Origin: Nilaparvata lugens
Taxonomy: Eukaryota > Arthropoda > Insecta > Hemiptera > Delphacidae
Length of the DNA: 64,000 nt
Assembly (NCBI RefSeq): GCF_014356525.2
Contig: NC_052505.1
Location: 26,722,549-26,786,548 of the forward strand
Direction of reading: 5' to 3'
Under the pieces are notes generated by a model, which worked only from the letters and a program-made list of their open reading frames with translations, did no database searches and was not told where the DNA came from. Shown piece after piece: positions 47,401-59,400 of this stretch (position 1 is the stretch's first letter; each line of letters starts with the position of its first letter). The translations under genes were made by a program, and so were the position numbers.

Positions 47401-50400
47401 CACGCAAACGAAGTGTCGCTCATCACGGTCTGGACTCAACTTAATAGTTCAATTATGCAATGCAGACTATTTCTGCATCCCGTGATAATGCAAGCAAACG
47501 CAGCTGCCTCCAAACAGCAACAATCAACCCCACATAGATATCATCATCTCACACTCTCTTACAATTACAACGTATTAAATACAGTTGTTCTAACCAAAAT
47601 ATATATAAGTGTTGAGAGAATGATGATAAAATTATGGGCTACACAGAGAATGGGCTAGTGCTTACTGCTAGAGACAAATAAATAGGTAACTTTCAAACAG
47701 TATCTTTACTCTATGGAACTGCGTATGGAGAATACTTCAGAAAGATCTTTTTGAAGTAAGTCAGTTTTGTTTTTACCATATTTAACAATTGAAAGTTCAA
47801 TATAACATGTATTGATAATTGTTCATTCAGTTTCATGCATGAATATGAATAGATCATGTATGTAAATCAGTTCATGTGATTGATACGTAGTTCCCTTAAC
47901 CAATGCTCCAGCACCTTTTTTTTTAGTATGGTACCCACAAAATGTCCCAGTTATGTTATGATTAAAGAGTAGTTTCCACCGGGGACAGGAGGATATAAGA
48001 TCTCCTGTAATATCTGGGAACATGGATATATCCCTCCCCCAATATATTTTTTTGCACTTGAGTAAAAATCATAAAAATCATAGGTTTGAAGACTATAACT
48101 TTGAAACTATTTTTTGAAACAATTGATTGACTAATAATAATATATTTCTATTCTATTTGTTACATGAACTGAAATATCATAGGCCAATGATATATTATTT
48201 TCTATGAAATATTAAATAATAATTAGTACACTGAACATAAAGAAACTTCATTATTAGGATAAAGTTTTTCAAGTAGAAATTGCTCGAAATCACACCAAAT
48301 TGAGGGTATTTTTCTAAAATTTTCCGGGGGATGCCCCCGGATCCCCTTCTCGTGAGAGGAATAGAATTTTCTTGTTGTTTGAAGGTGTTTTCATTTTCAC
48401 TTATGTTATAATATTTTAAACATCATTGGAAAAAGAAAAACATTTCAAATATGACTTTATGGGTAATGAAATTGTTCAGAATTCAAAGACGAACCCCAAT
48501 TTGACAATGGTTTTTGATAAAATCGAAACAATAGCAAGTTAATAGCTTAATCCCGAACTTAAACCTTCCTCCTAGCAGGTCTAAGTTGGAGTCTAAAATC
48601 ATCATTTTTGCTCCTGAGATTATGACATTTTAGCCTGATCCCGATCTCAGCAATCCTCCGAGATTATCTTTTAAACCCGAGTTGATCTACGCTTGAACTC
48701 AGCAATCCACCGAGATTAATTTTTAGCCTAGACTGGAAATCAACAAACCGATTTTTAGACCGCAGGTTTTTCCCTGCGATAATTGTTGGTCGGCCAACTT
48801 TTGCGCTCGAGCGTGGTTAATCCCGAACTCAGCAAACCGATTTTTGATCTGCGGCGCAAAAACCAGTTTTTAGCCGAGCGCAAGAGATAATCCCGATCTC
48901 AGCAATCGCCCCTAAATCACCCAATTCATAATGTGACTCATATAACGATGAAAAAATGTATGACTGTTGGCCTGTTGCCATAATTATTGAATATACTGTG
49001 AATACAGGTATAATCAATCTTATTTACATTTGACATTTTGCAAAATTGTTGTTGATAGTCATTTCATCTTGAAAGTCATATTTTGATTGAGCACCATTAT
49101 ATTCTCATATTTATTTCAACTTCATTGCTTTTCTGTTTTGTAATAACTTGAATTTATGGCTAATTTATAAATTTGAATGTAACTTTTTTACTGTTTTATG
49201 AATTTGAATAGGAACAGTGCCGTTGTTGAGCCTGTTACCCTGATACCTTTTTGAAAGTGTTATGATTGTATTCAATGTAATTTATAAACGGATAATGTAC
49301 TAAAGTCCTGAGCTAATGAAAAATATTTATTATAAACTAGCTGGTGACCCGTGCTCCGCAAGGGTGCGTTCAAAGCACATATAATTGAATTTGCACCAAC
49401 TGAAAACTCGACATACTGAAATCTTGAAGAACTGAAAATAGGCCTATAACCTCAGTAGTTTAGTAGCTCAGACGTGATGCGTCATTCGTGTATTTCCCAT
49501 CCCGTACTTTTATAAACCAATTATTTTCTTTATTATAAATTATAGAAGATAAATTGAAATAATTGAAAATACTATTGTATGGCTCTGTTTGAACTGTCAG
49601 TATTCCCAATGAAATAAAATGCCGGCTGTTTTTAGTAGATCCGGCTATAGTGTCTTTCTGAAAACAGGGAAAAAATAATAGTGAAAGTCCCGGTTGCACA
49701 GAAGCCAAATAAATTTTAATCGTGATCAACTCTACGAGAACCAATCAGAGAAGACTTTAGAAAAATAGGCTTCTCCGATTGTTTCTCGGAGAAGGCTTCT
49801 CTAATTGCTTCTCGTGAAATTAATTACGATTAAAATTTAACCGACTTTTGTGCAACCGGGCCTAAGAGTACTACTATATTAAATTAAAAATATATTCCCC
49901 ATAAAGTATCCCTATAAAAATGAATCAAATGAATAACCTCACATTATTACAGAACTTGACTGATATTGAACTTATTTGGGACTTTCCTTTAGGTTCTGGT
50001 AGAGAAAGACCAGCGTGTGCCGGCCGATTTAGTTCTGCTGCGCACTTCGGAGCACTCGGGCGCATGTTTTGTGCGCACCGATCAGCTGGACGGCGAGACC
50101 GACTGGAAGCTGCGGCTGGCTGTGCCGCACACGCAGAAGTTGGACTGTGATGCGCGCCTCTTCGACATTCATGCCTCGCTTTTCGCCGAGAAGCCGCAGC
50201 GCGACATTCACTCGTTTATCGGCACCTTCACTAGGGTGAGTAGGCCTATGTCGTACACTTGCATTAGCCACTAAATAACTGATAAATGAGTGAGTAAGTA
50301 AGCTAAAGTTAGATTCACGTTGTACCTATAACTCTCCGATAAATAGAAGGAATGGTTGCTAGCGAAGTGCCTATACAGAGTGAGTCATATGTATGGGAAC

Positions 50401-53400
50401 CCTTCAATAAAGTGGAGACTGTTGTAAATATAATACTGTAATTTTCAGGATAAGTTGTTGGTCAAATACTCCACCCTTTTAAGTACAACTGAATTTTAAC
50501 CCCTCATAAGGGGGTGACTTAGGGATTGTAGTTCGAATATTTTAAATGTAAACACCCATTGTGTGATACATAATTTAAAAGGCCTTTTCAGAACCAGAAA
50601 TATGACATCAATAAAAATGTTCTATGATATTTTTATCCAAAATGGCGGTTGATTGAAGTTTAAGTTTTTAAAGAAATAATTGATAAAGTTCAATCAGCCA
50701 CCATTTTCGATCAAAGTATCATAGACATTTTATTCATGTCATCTTTCTCGTTTTGAAGAGGTTTTTTAAATGATGTATTACACAATGGATGTTTACATTC
50801 AATATATTTGAGTTACAACCCCTGATTCCCATAAAAACTAAAACTTCAATCAGCCGCCATTTTGGATACAAGTATCATAGAACATTTTTATCGATGCCAT
50901 CTTTCTTGCCTTTAAAATGATGTACCACATAATGGGTGTTTACATTTAAAATATTCGAGTTACAACTTATCCTGAAAGTTACAGTATTATATCTACAACA
51001 GTCTACAACTTATTGAAGGGTTCTTAAACATTTGACTCACTCTGTATATTCATCACAGCCTGTTTGAAGACTGATAAATCTTTAAATTAATATTTATATT
51101 TATAATGTAATTATGAAGTGTATTGAATTATATGTATAACTATTGTCAATGCTATTTTGAATCGCCCATGACAGGTATAGGCTAAATAAGTAAACTATGG
51201 TAAGATTCACTTTATAAATTCAGTGAATATGATAGGACGGCATAGTTGCCATGCTACTTTTTCCACCCCATTCTATAGTAGATAACTGATTTAAATTTTC
51301 CCGTTATATCTGTATAATAAATTGTTCTGGTTGAATTATAAATAATCCAAAAGCGGACTGTATAAATTTTAGGGGGTTAAGAATAATGAAATTGAATCAA
51401 GTTTTCTAATGCACAAGAATGAACAAAAAAAGGATTTACCATGTTTTTCGCCAGTACCTATAATATCGTATGTTAATTTGTGTATTGGGGATGTAGGAAT
51501 AGGGAAAGAACAGTTATTAGAGAAATGGGAATTAAAAGAATGGTTCAATACATACAAATTAATAAAAATGATTGGTTGTAAGCACAGCCATTGAACGAGA
51601 TTCCTGACTCAATTACGGTATAACTTTGAGAGAGAATTATAAATTTCTGACAAACAAAAATTTATTAGGCTAATTATGTGCTTCAACAATCTGCTCAAAA
51701 ATTGTATGAATGAAGAAAATTCAAGGAATAAACAACGATCTTTCGTCAATTCGAATTCACTACTACAACGACAAGCAACAAACAACAATACACACTGTCG
51801 AAGTCGAACAGCGCAGGCTGCTTAGCCTACGCTATAACTAGACACCAGAGGCGCTAGTAACGCTTTTGCCGCGAACTGAGCGACATTCAAAAAATTATGA
51901 CAATCCAATAATATTAATTGTAGATACTTATTAATACTGATAATTTTATCCCAAAATTTGTCGTAAAAATATATTTTTAATAATTAATTTCCATAAATGT
52001 TATATATAAACTCTGGTAACTTTGTTGATTCTACGTAGTCTTCAAACGATTTATCAATGATGCGGAGTTAGGAAAGGATATCTTCTTTGTCTTATGACAG
52101 ATAACGATAGCAAACGAATTTTGATCGGGTGCTGACTTTATAGAGTGAATCTCACATTTTTACTATAAGTTTGAAATTATTTGCTATGTGTGTTTTTCAA
52201 CACTGTCAGCTGAGACAACACTGAGGGTATTTATTCGTTCACTAGCTTATTTACTAAGGTAAGAAAACTTGAGTTATCGCTCCATTACACAGTTATTACG
52301 TAATTCACATGCACAATGCTTTCATTCACACTGAAGCACGTTTTTTCTAGTTGAGTGTATGACAAAGATGTTGGGTGGCTACTGTGAATCGGTCTTGCTG
52401 CTCCAAGATCGACTCTTACGCGCGCAAGTTTGTTTACATAATCTGTCGGCTCCCTGAACAGACTAAGTTAGAAGTTGAAGTTATATATTTGCGATTTAAA
52501 TTATGATTTAAGGATTGAATGTTTATGAAGTGAATATTATTATATACTATAGTATTGCATACTTACCTCATACTTCTCTCCTTAGTCATGACCAGAGATC
52601 TGGATTGACTGTGTCTGGTTTTTTCGCAGCACGACTCTGGAGCGGACGAGTCGCTGGACGTGGAGAACACGCTGTGGGCGAACTGTGTGCTGGCGTCGGG
52701 GTGTGCCCTGGGCGCTGTGGTCTACACCGGCCAGGAGACACGCTCGGTCATGAACAACTCGCAGCCTCGCTCCAAGGTCGGCCTGCTCGACATGGAGATC
52801 AACCAGCTCACCAAGGTCAGTGTCAAAGCTAGCTACATTTAATAGGCCTAAACTATATGGTCGGAATAAACGTAGCGGAATGTTTTCGCTCATTAACAGG
52901 ATGCATTGTCTCTTAAGGCGGCTCCAGACATGAGTCATTTGATAAACACCGAGCAGCGTCTCGCCGAATCGCGAGTAGTGTGGATGTATGTTTGTCTATT
53001 CGGCAAGCAGCGAACATTCGTCCACGCTCTTTATCGTTCTTTCTCATTGTCTGGCAAAGTTATCATGTATGCTGATGACACCACTTTGTTTGCTAGTGAT
53101 CCCAATGCTGATATGGCTAGAGCGAAGGTAAATGATTTGCTGGAGGTGTCTGCTAGGTGGTTTGTAGAAAATAGGTTGACATTGAATAACGAGAAAACAC
53201 AGGCTATCACTTTCAGCCTAGCTAGAGGTACTCTTGGTAGTGATGCATGTGTTAGACTTCTGGGCTTTGTTCTTGATCCCAAGCTGTGTTGGAGAGAGCA
53301 TATAGACGTTTTGTGCTCTAGGCTTAGCAGAGTAATATTTCTGCTAAGGCGCCTCAAAATGGAAATGTCATTTGAATTCACAAGGATGATTTACTATGCT

Positions 53401-56400
53401 TTTTTCATTCTCTTGTCATTTATGGTGTGAAACTATGGGGTCAATCAAGCGAGGTAGACAGAGTATTGATCCTCCAGAAGAAAGCCATTCGCGTATTGTG
53501 TGGTGCTCCTTATCTTGAGCACTGTAAACCTCTTTTTCGTCATTGTAAAATTATGACTGTTTTTAATGTGTACATCTTCCAATGTCTGTTAGCCATAAAA
53601 AAAGGATGAATTCAATTTGGCCAGAAATGAGGATATACATAATTATAATACTAGACATCGTGCAGATCTGCATGTCTATAGAAATAGACTACACAAGATT
53701 TCATCTTGTTTCCCTGTTTCAGGTGTGAAATTCTATAACCACCTACCTGAGAGAGTTCGGTCCTTGCCAAGTAGCTTATTTGCCAGCACGGTCAAAAATG
53801 GCTCTTGGATACCCCTCTTTATAAAATTAGTGAGTTTTTTGAAATGAGTAGCTGTGAGGGTTACATTGTTGAACATAGTGGGGAGTGACTTCTGGGATGT
53901 AATTTGCTATTCTATGAGATGTACTTTACTTGTTTGTTGATGCTATTTGATGGCTAATACTTTATTACTTTGTAACATTCATTAAATTAAACATAATATA
54001 TTATGATATTATATTGGTAATAGAAGTGGACATATTATATTTCTTATTATATTAACCATTAATATACGTTGGACATAGTGAAGATAGTCATCACAAAAAG
54101 ACAATTAGACACTGGACTTTTTAAAAAGCTGACATTGTTTATTGTATTTTATTTATAATTAATGTTGTATGTATCCCCGTTCAGTATCGGTCTTTTGCAC
54201 ACATCAAAGTGGACGAATGTTTGAACTTTGCCTCATTCACACATTCGGCTTAGTGCTTGGATCATTTTGTTGTTTGTTTTTGGATTTGGATCTATATTGA
54301 GGTTGAATAATGATGCTCATTGCATACCTTATCTCAGAAAAGACAAGAATTTTACAGTAGTATCCCTCTATATTTACTAGACGATTCTATAGATTAAAAA
54401 AGTATGAAACGGTTAGGCAATTTAGAAACAATATACACAAACATAGCACAAGGGGAAAAAACTATTTTGACCTCCCACACCGTTCAGCAGGCTGCTGGAA
54501 ACGCAGAGACAGCCACAAACACAGGGTCTTTGCTTTCATAATTGCCTGCTACATGAGATGAAAGGTATAAAAGAGCCTAAACTATTTAAGCTAGCCTATC
54601 TCTAAAAAAAATATATTGTAGACAATCCACTCTATTCACTGAAGGAATTGTATACGTGAAATCCTAACCTTATTTCGGACTTTTTCACCTATAAATTTGA
54701 AAGAAAAATAGCACTAGGACTATCTTATTATTTTATCTTTCAATGTTATTACATTAGTGTCATTTGCATTGTAAATTTCCAGTGAAGAGTGTGATTGACA
54801 AATAGTGACTTCCTTGACGTGGCCCTCATCCTTGTGATTTAGGTGTTGAAATAAAAATTAAGAAAAAAATGTTAAGTGAGGTAGGTGGCTCTTATATGTT
54901 AATTTTATACATTTATCTTGTAGATGAGATTTATATTTTATTACAGTCTCTACATGAACGTTAAGTAATTAATATGAATCACTTTTAATATTATGAAGAA
55001 GCTGTGAATATGATAGATTGAGATATTAGGAAAAAATGTTTCATTATTTTAGATGGTGAATTAAGATTTTAAACTGTTCGGTTGACGATTATTTGCTATT
55101 CCTAAAACGAACACGTACTCCGAAAACCGTGCATGTGTGTAGATGTCTGCTCGTTAATCGGCAAATAGCAAGATAAATAGTTCCTTGAACGCCGAACAAT
55201 CGGTGCTTGCCGAATGACATATGTCTGGAGCTGGTTCTATGGCGAACACTATACGAGCGGAATTTCTCATAAGAGATTGATCGTTTTAGTAAGAACTGTG
55301 TGTTAATTTCAATACTCTCCGCACATTTAAATAATCGCGTCAACTACACTACCTCGATGCAGTGCAAGTTCCTCCAATTCCCCACTCCTCCCCTCTAGCT
55401 GAGGGGAGAGCCACTTGCGATCCTGCCCCGAAGTACACTTCTGTCGAGAGCTCCACCATAATCTACATAATTTCTTATGTTGGATCATTTTTGCTCGATC
55501 CTCAATTTTGTCAGAACCCTATAGAACCCAGGTTGCCCAATCGGTCCTCTTTGGGCATTGGATTTATTAGCGAAAGTGAGTTTACAGTTCAAAGTGTTTT
55601 CCAAGTTCTATTGTTTCAAATATTTGTCTCTTTCTCCTAATTTGGAACTCAAATTTAAGTGAAGTGTAAACTTCACTTAAATATTGCATACTGAGTGATA
55701 GCTTTTCACTATTATTGATTACAATTTTAGACTGTAGTAAAAGTGTTCCAGGTAATTCATTAACCAACAGCTTGTAATGAAGAATGAAGATCTAGTTCAA
55801 TTGTGAACTGTTACGTGTAAATTGTTATTTTTTTGTTGTATGTTGTAGGTGCTGTTTGCTGCAGTGATTGGACTGGCTTTCGTCATGATGTGCCTGAAAG
55901 GGTTCAGTGGCCCATGGTATCGTTATATGTTCCGCTTCGTTCTACTCTTCTCCTACATCATTCCTATCAGGTCAGTAATCATAATCATTTCATTTTTGGT
56001 TTTTAATTCGGCAATATGCAAGATCATTGAAAATATTATGATGCATAGATAACTCTATCAAGATAACATCATAGAAGAAAAAATAGTTTTATAAATAACA
56101 TTGTAATTTTACTAGCATGAAGTAAATATTTAGTTCATAAAGGACAGTTAGAAGAGCTATACAAGAGCTCTTCATTTGATTATGTAAATATTATTATGGT
56201 GTATAATCATAATTAATTCTATCGTTGCTAATTCAGCCTAATACTATGAATACTACTTCATAAGGTACCCTCATCACTAAAAAAACTTGAGATCATTTTT
56301 TCCAGGATAAGTTTTTCGATGAGTTGAGTTTTACTTGAGTTGAATGTATGACGCTCCAAAGGGAAACCTTTTGTGCTACAAACTTCAGATATGCGCATTA

Positions 56401-59400
56401 GTAGATGCAATAATCTTATATTAACAATGATCTTTTACTTTCATTGTCAATAATCGGTAATACAAAAGTTGAAAATGTTAATAGTAACAGAATAATTTTT
56501 ATATTTCTTCTAATAGGCTGCTTAAAATATGAGACAGCCACATACCCAGGAATGTAGACTCCACAATCCTGCCACAGAATATTATGGATAAACACGAGAT
56601 TTTCAAAAGAGCAATCCACTTTATCCACTTGAATTCCCAGTGAAGATTGTTCAGGAATAGGCACTTTGAAATTGACAATCAAATGACTTGCCCCTCGTCC
56701 TAGCTATGTAGGTGGCGAATTGCAATGAAATGGAAAAACATAAACACAATGCTACAATTCGATGTTATAATAAATAGACCAAATATGTGTAATAAACTGA
56801 ACTCGACATAAATAAATGAAGTTATGTTTTTGTTTAGTCTTCGCGTGAACCTGGACATGGGCAAGGCGTTCTACTCGTGGTCGATGCAGAGGGACGAGGA
56901 GATGCCCGACACAGTCGTGCGCTGCACCACCATCCCCGAGGAGCTCGGTCGCATCTCCTATCTGCTCACCGACAAGACCGGCACTCTCACTCAGAACTCC
57001 ATGGTCTTCAAGAAACTGCATCTCGGCACTGTCTCCTATGGTGCTGAGACTTTCGATCAGGTATTCAAATCAATTATTCATTATATTAAGGATACCTTGC
57101 ACGATTTCTCACTCAAATGTAGATAGCATCAAGTCCAAAATAGGTTTATGTATTTTAGGTTTTCACTTTCACAAGATGTTTTGTCCAAAAACATTTATAC
57201 TAAGCATATTTTTGAATTTAAATGTTTCAAATAAGACAATTTTAATAATTTATACCACTCAGTTGAATAATTTGGACACTGTGTCTTATGGCAATGAGAT
57301 TTTTGTAATTGATTTATCATAGGCTTTATCATATTTCATTAAATACCCATCTCACGATTCCTATTCGAATGAATAAATAAATTGGTTGTCTTCTAGTCTC
57401 TTCATTTAATATTTTCAACTGTATCATCTGTAATGAACTCTTTAGAACAATGACAAATTTACATTTTATTTGTAAGTGAAGCATGATCATTGACAGATAA
57501 TGAATGTTAACCACTTACGTTACTTTACGTTTTTACAAAAATTGATTATTGCGTAACTACAGAAAAAAATGGTTACCCACTTGAATAAATGAGTAGTTCT
57601 CACCACTCATCAAGGTCAGTTCACCATAGTTATATTCATTCATCTCAGTCAGTTCGCTGAGATTCATTTCAATCTTTCAGCGATGGTTGAATGGCAATAA
57701 ATTTATGTTATTCTACAAGGAATGCTGACAGTTCAAAGTGAATCTCAGTATAGATATATTATTTATAACAACTGAAACTAGTTTCTCGTTATTTTGATGA
57801 GAATATGGAAATTTCAAGCTTTTCTATTCACTATTGGTATTTGCTAAAATACTAACTTTACTACTGCACAGAAACTCTATCCATTCATTGTGTAATTTAT
57901 CTGTTTACAGGTGAAACAACAAGTGACCACCGCCTACGCAGGGGCGGCCTCCGACTCTGTGTCCCCAGGCGGTAGCAAGGTACGAGATCAGAATTATCTT
58001 TAGTTTCAACAAAATTAAAGCTCACCATGTAAACCTATACATGTTTAAATGTCATCTGTGTGTATAAGTTAGTGAGTACAGTTTATAATCCTTCATTATT
58101 ATCTCATCAAAAACTAAATTTTATTTTATGAAATATATTTTTGAGAAACACCGATTGTTTTGTTAATTATTCTACTTTATTTAGAATTTCATCAGCTGAT
58201 GTGTCGATTTCGACTTGGAACTGCAGTCCTGTAAATATAATTCTACATAAACTGGAATCGACAATATAATCAGTGTTTCTAAATTATTATGGAAAAGTTT
58301 CGCAATACCTATATGGATCCATAACAATTGTCAAAATGTGCGAAAGTGAACACCTTTACTCTCGAAGTGTGCTACGTTATCTGAATTCGAGAGAGAAATA
58401 GCTCTAAGTTCACCCCTTCACTCTCCCAATCATACTTTGTTAAACTTATTGAATAATTTTCTATATGACCATTTATTGTGACACGTTATAATGACAGTGG
58501 AGAAAGATAGGAGAACAGCGTTACTGATTTTCTGCCTTCTGTAAATTATAGCTGATTCCGGTTTATCTAATTTAAACTGTTCTTTCTTATTAGAAATAAA
58601 GTATATTTAATTCGTCAAGAAAACATATTTTCCAATGATTTAACAAAAATATTTATAATTGAGATTGAATATTGTTAATCATATTCCTACATTGTTAAAA
58701 AAAGGATCTGAAAATGTTGCGGAGCTAGATAAGATAGCGCTTATCTACTTTGTCGAATTATGGATAAGGATTAACATTCCGGAAGTCGCGCCCTACTCAA
58801 TCATATGAGTAGTCGCGTGTTTTAATTTTTACAACATCCTATTTTTTATTTGTTATGTACTCTGTTTACTGTCAATACATATTAATCAATTGTATAATTA
58901 ATATTTCCATCTCATTGGATTATTTTACGCCTAGGAACACTTGCATGATTACCTTTTCGTAGCCCAATAAGGTACACCAAGCAAAGCCAACAATTCTTTG
59001 TTATTGGTTCGTTGGCAGTCTCTTTCGCGACTATATGGCACCTAAAGACTGAACCATTGCTCGGTTGATACTGCAACTCAGTGGAGTGATGGGGAGAAAG
59101 TTTTGGAATGCATAGGTGACTCATTCACTGGCACCACCCCATTCAATAGAACACTGTTGTACTTTGTACAACAGCGCGACTGCCGGAAGGTTAACACCAA
59201 TGTTAATCAAATACTGCCATTATAACGTGGTCCTCACTATAGTGTATATGTTGAGATATATTGCAATCTACATAGATCAATAAATCCAATCTAATCATTA
59301 CAAGATGATTGTAAAACTGAATAAAAAACTGATTGGTAGGCGACAGCGGGGGCGGCACAGCAGAAGATCCGGCGCAGCGAGCACTCTCGGGTGCAGGAGG

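Noticed and set aside
46485..48916. piggyBac assignment for the intron 5 transposon because of TTTAAG at the left end
   Set aside because: The right flank reads TAAAT, not TTAA. A 3-bp TAA duplication fits both sides and points to PIF/Harbinger.
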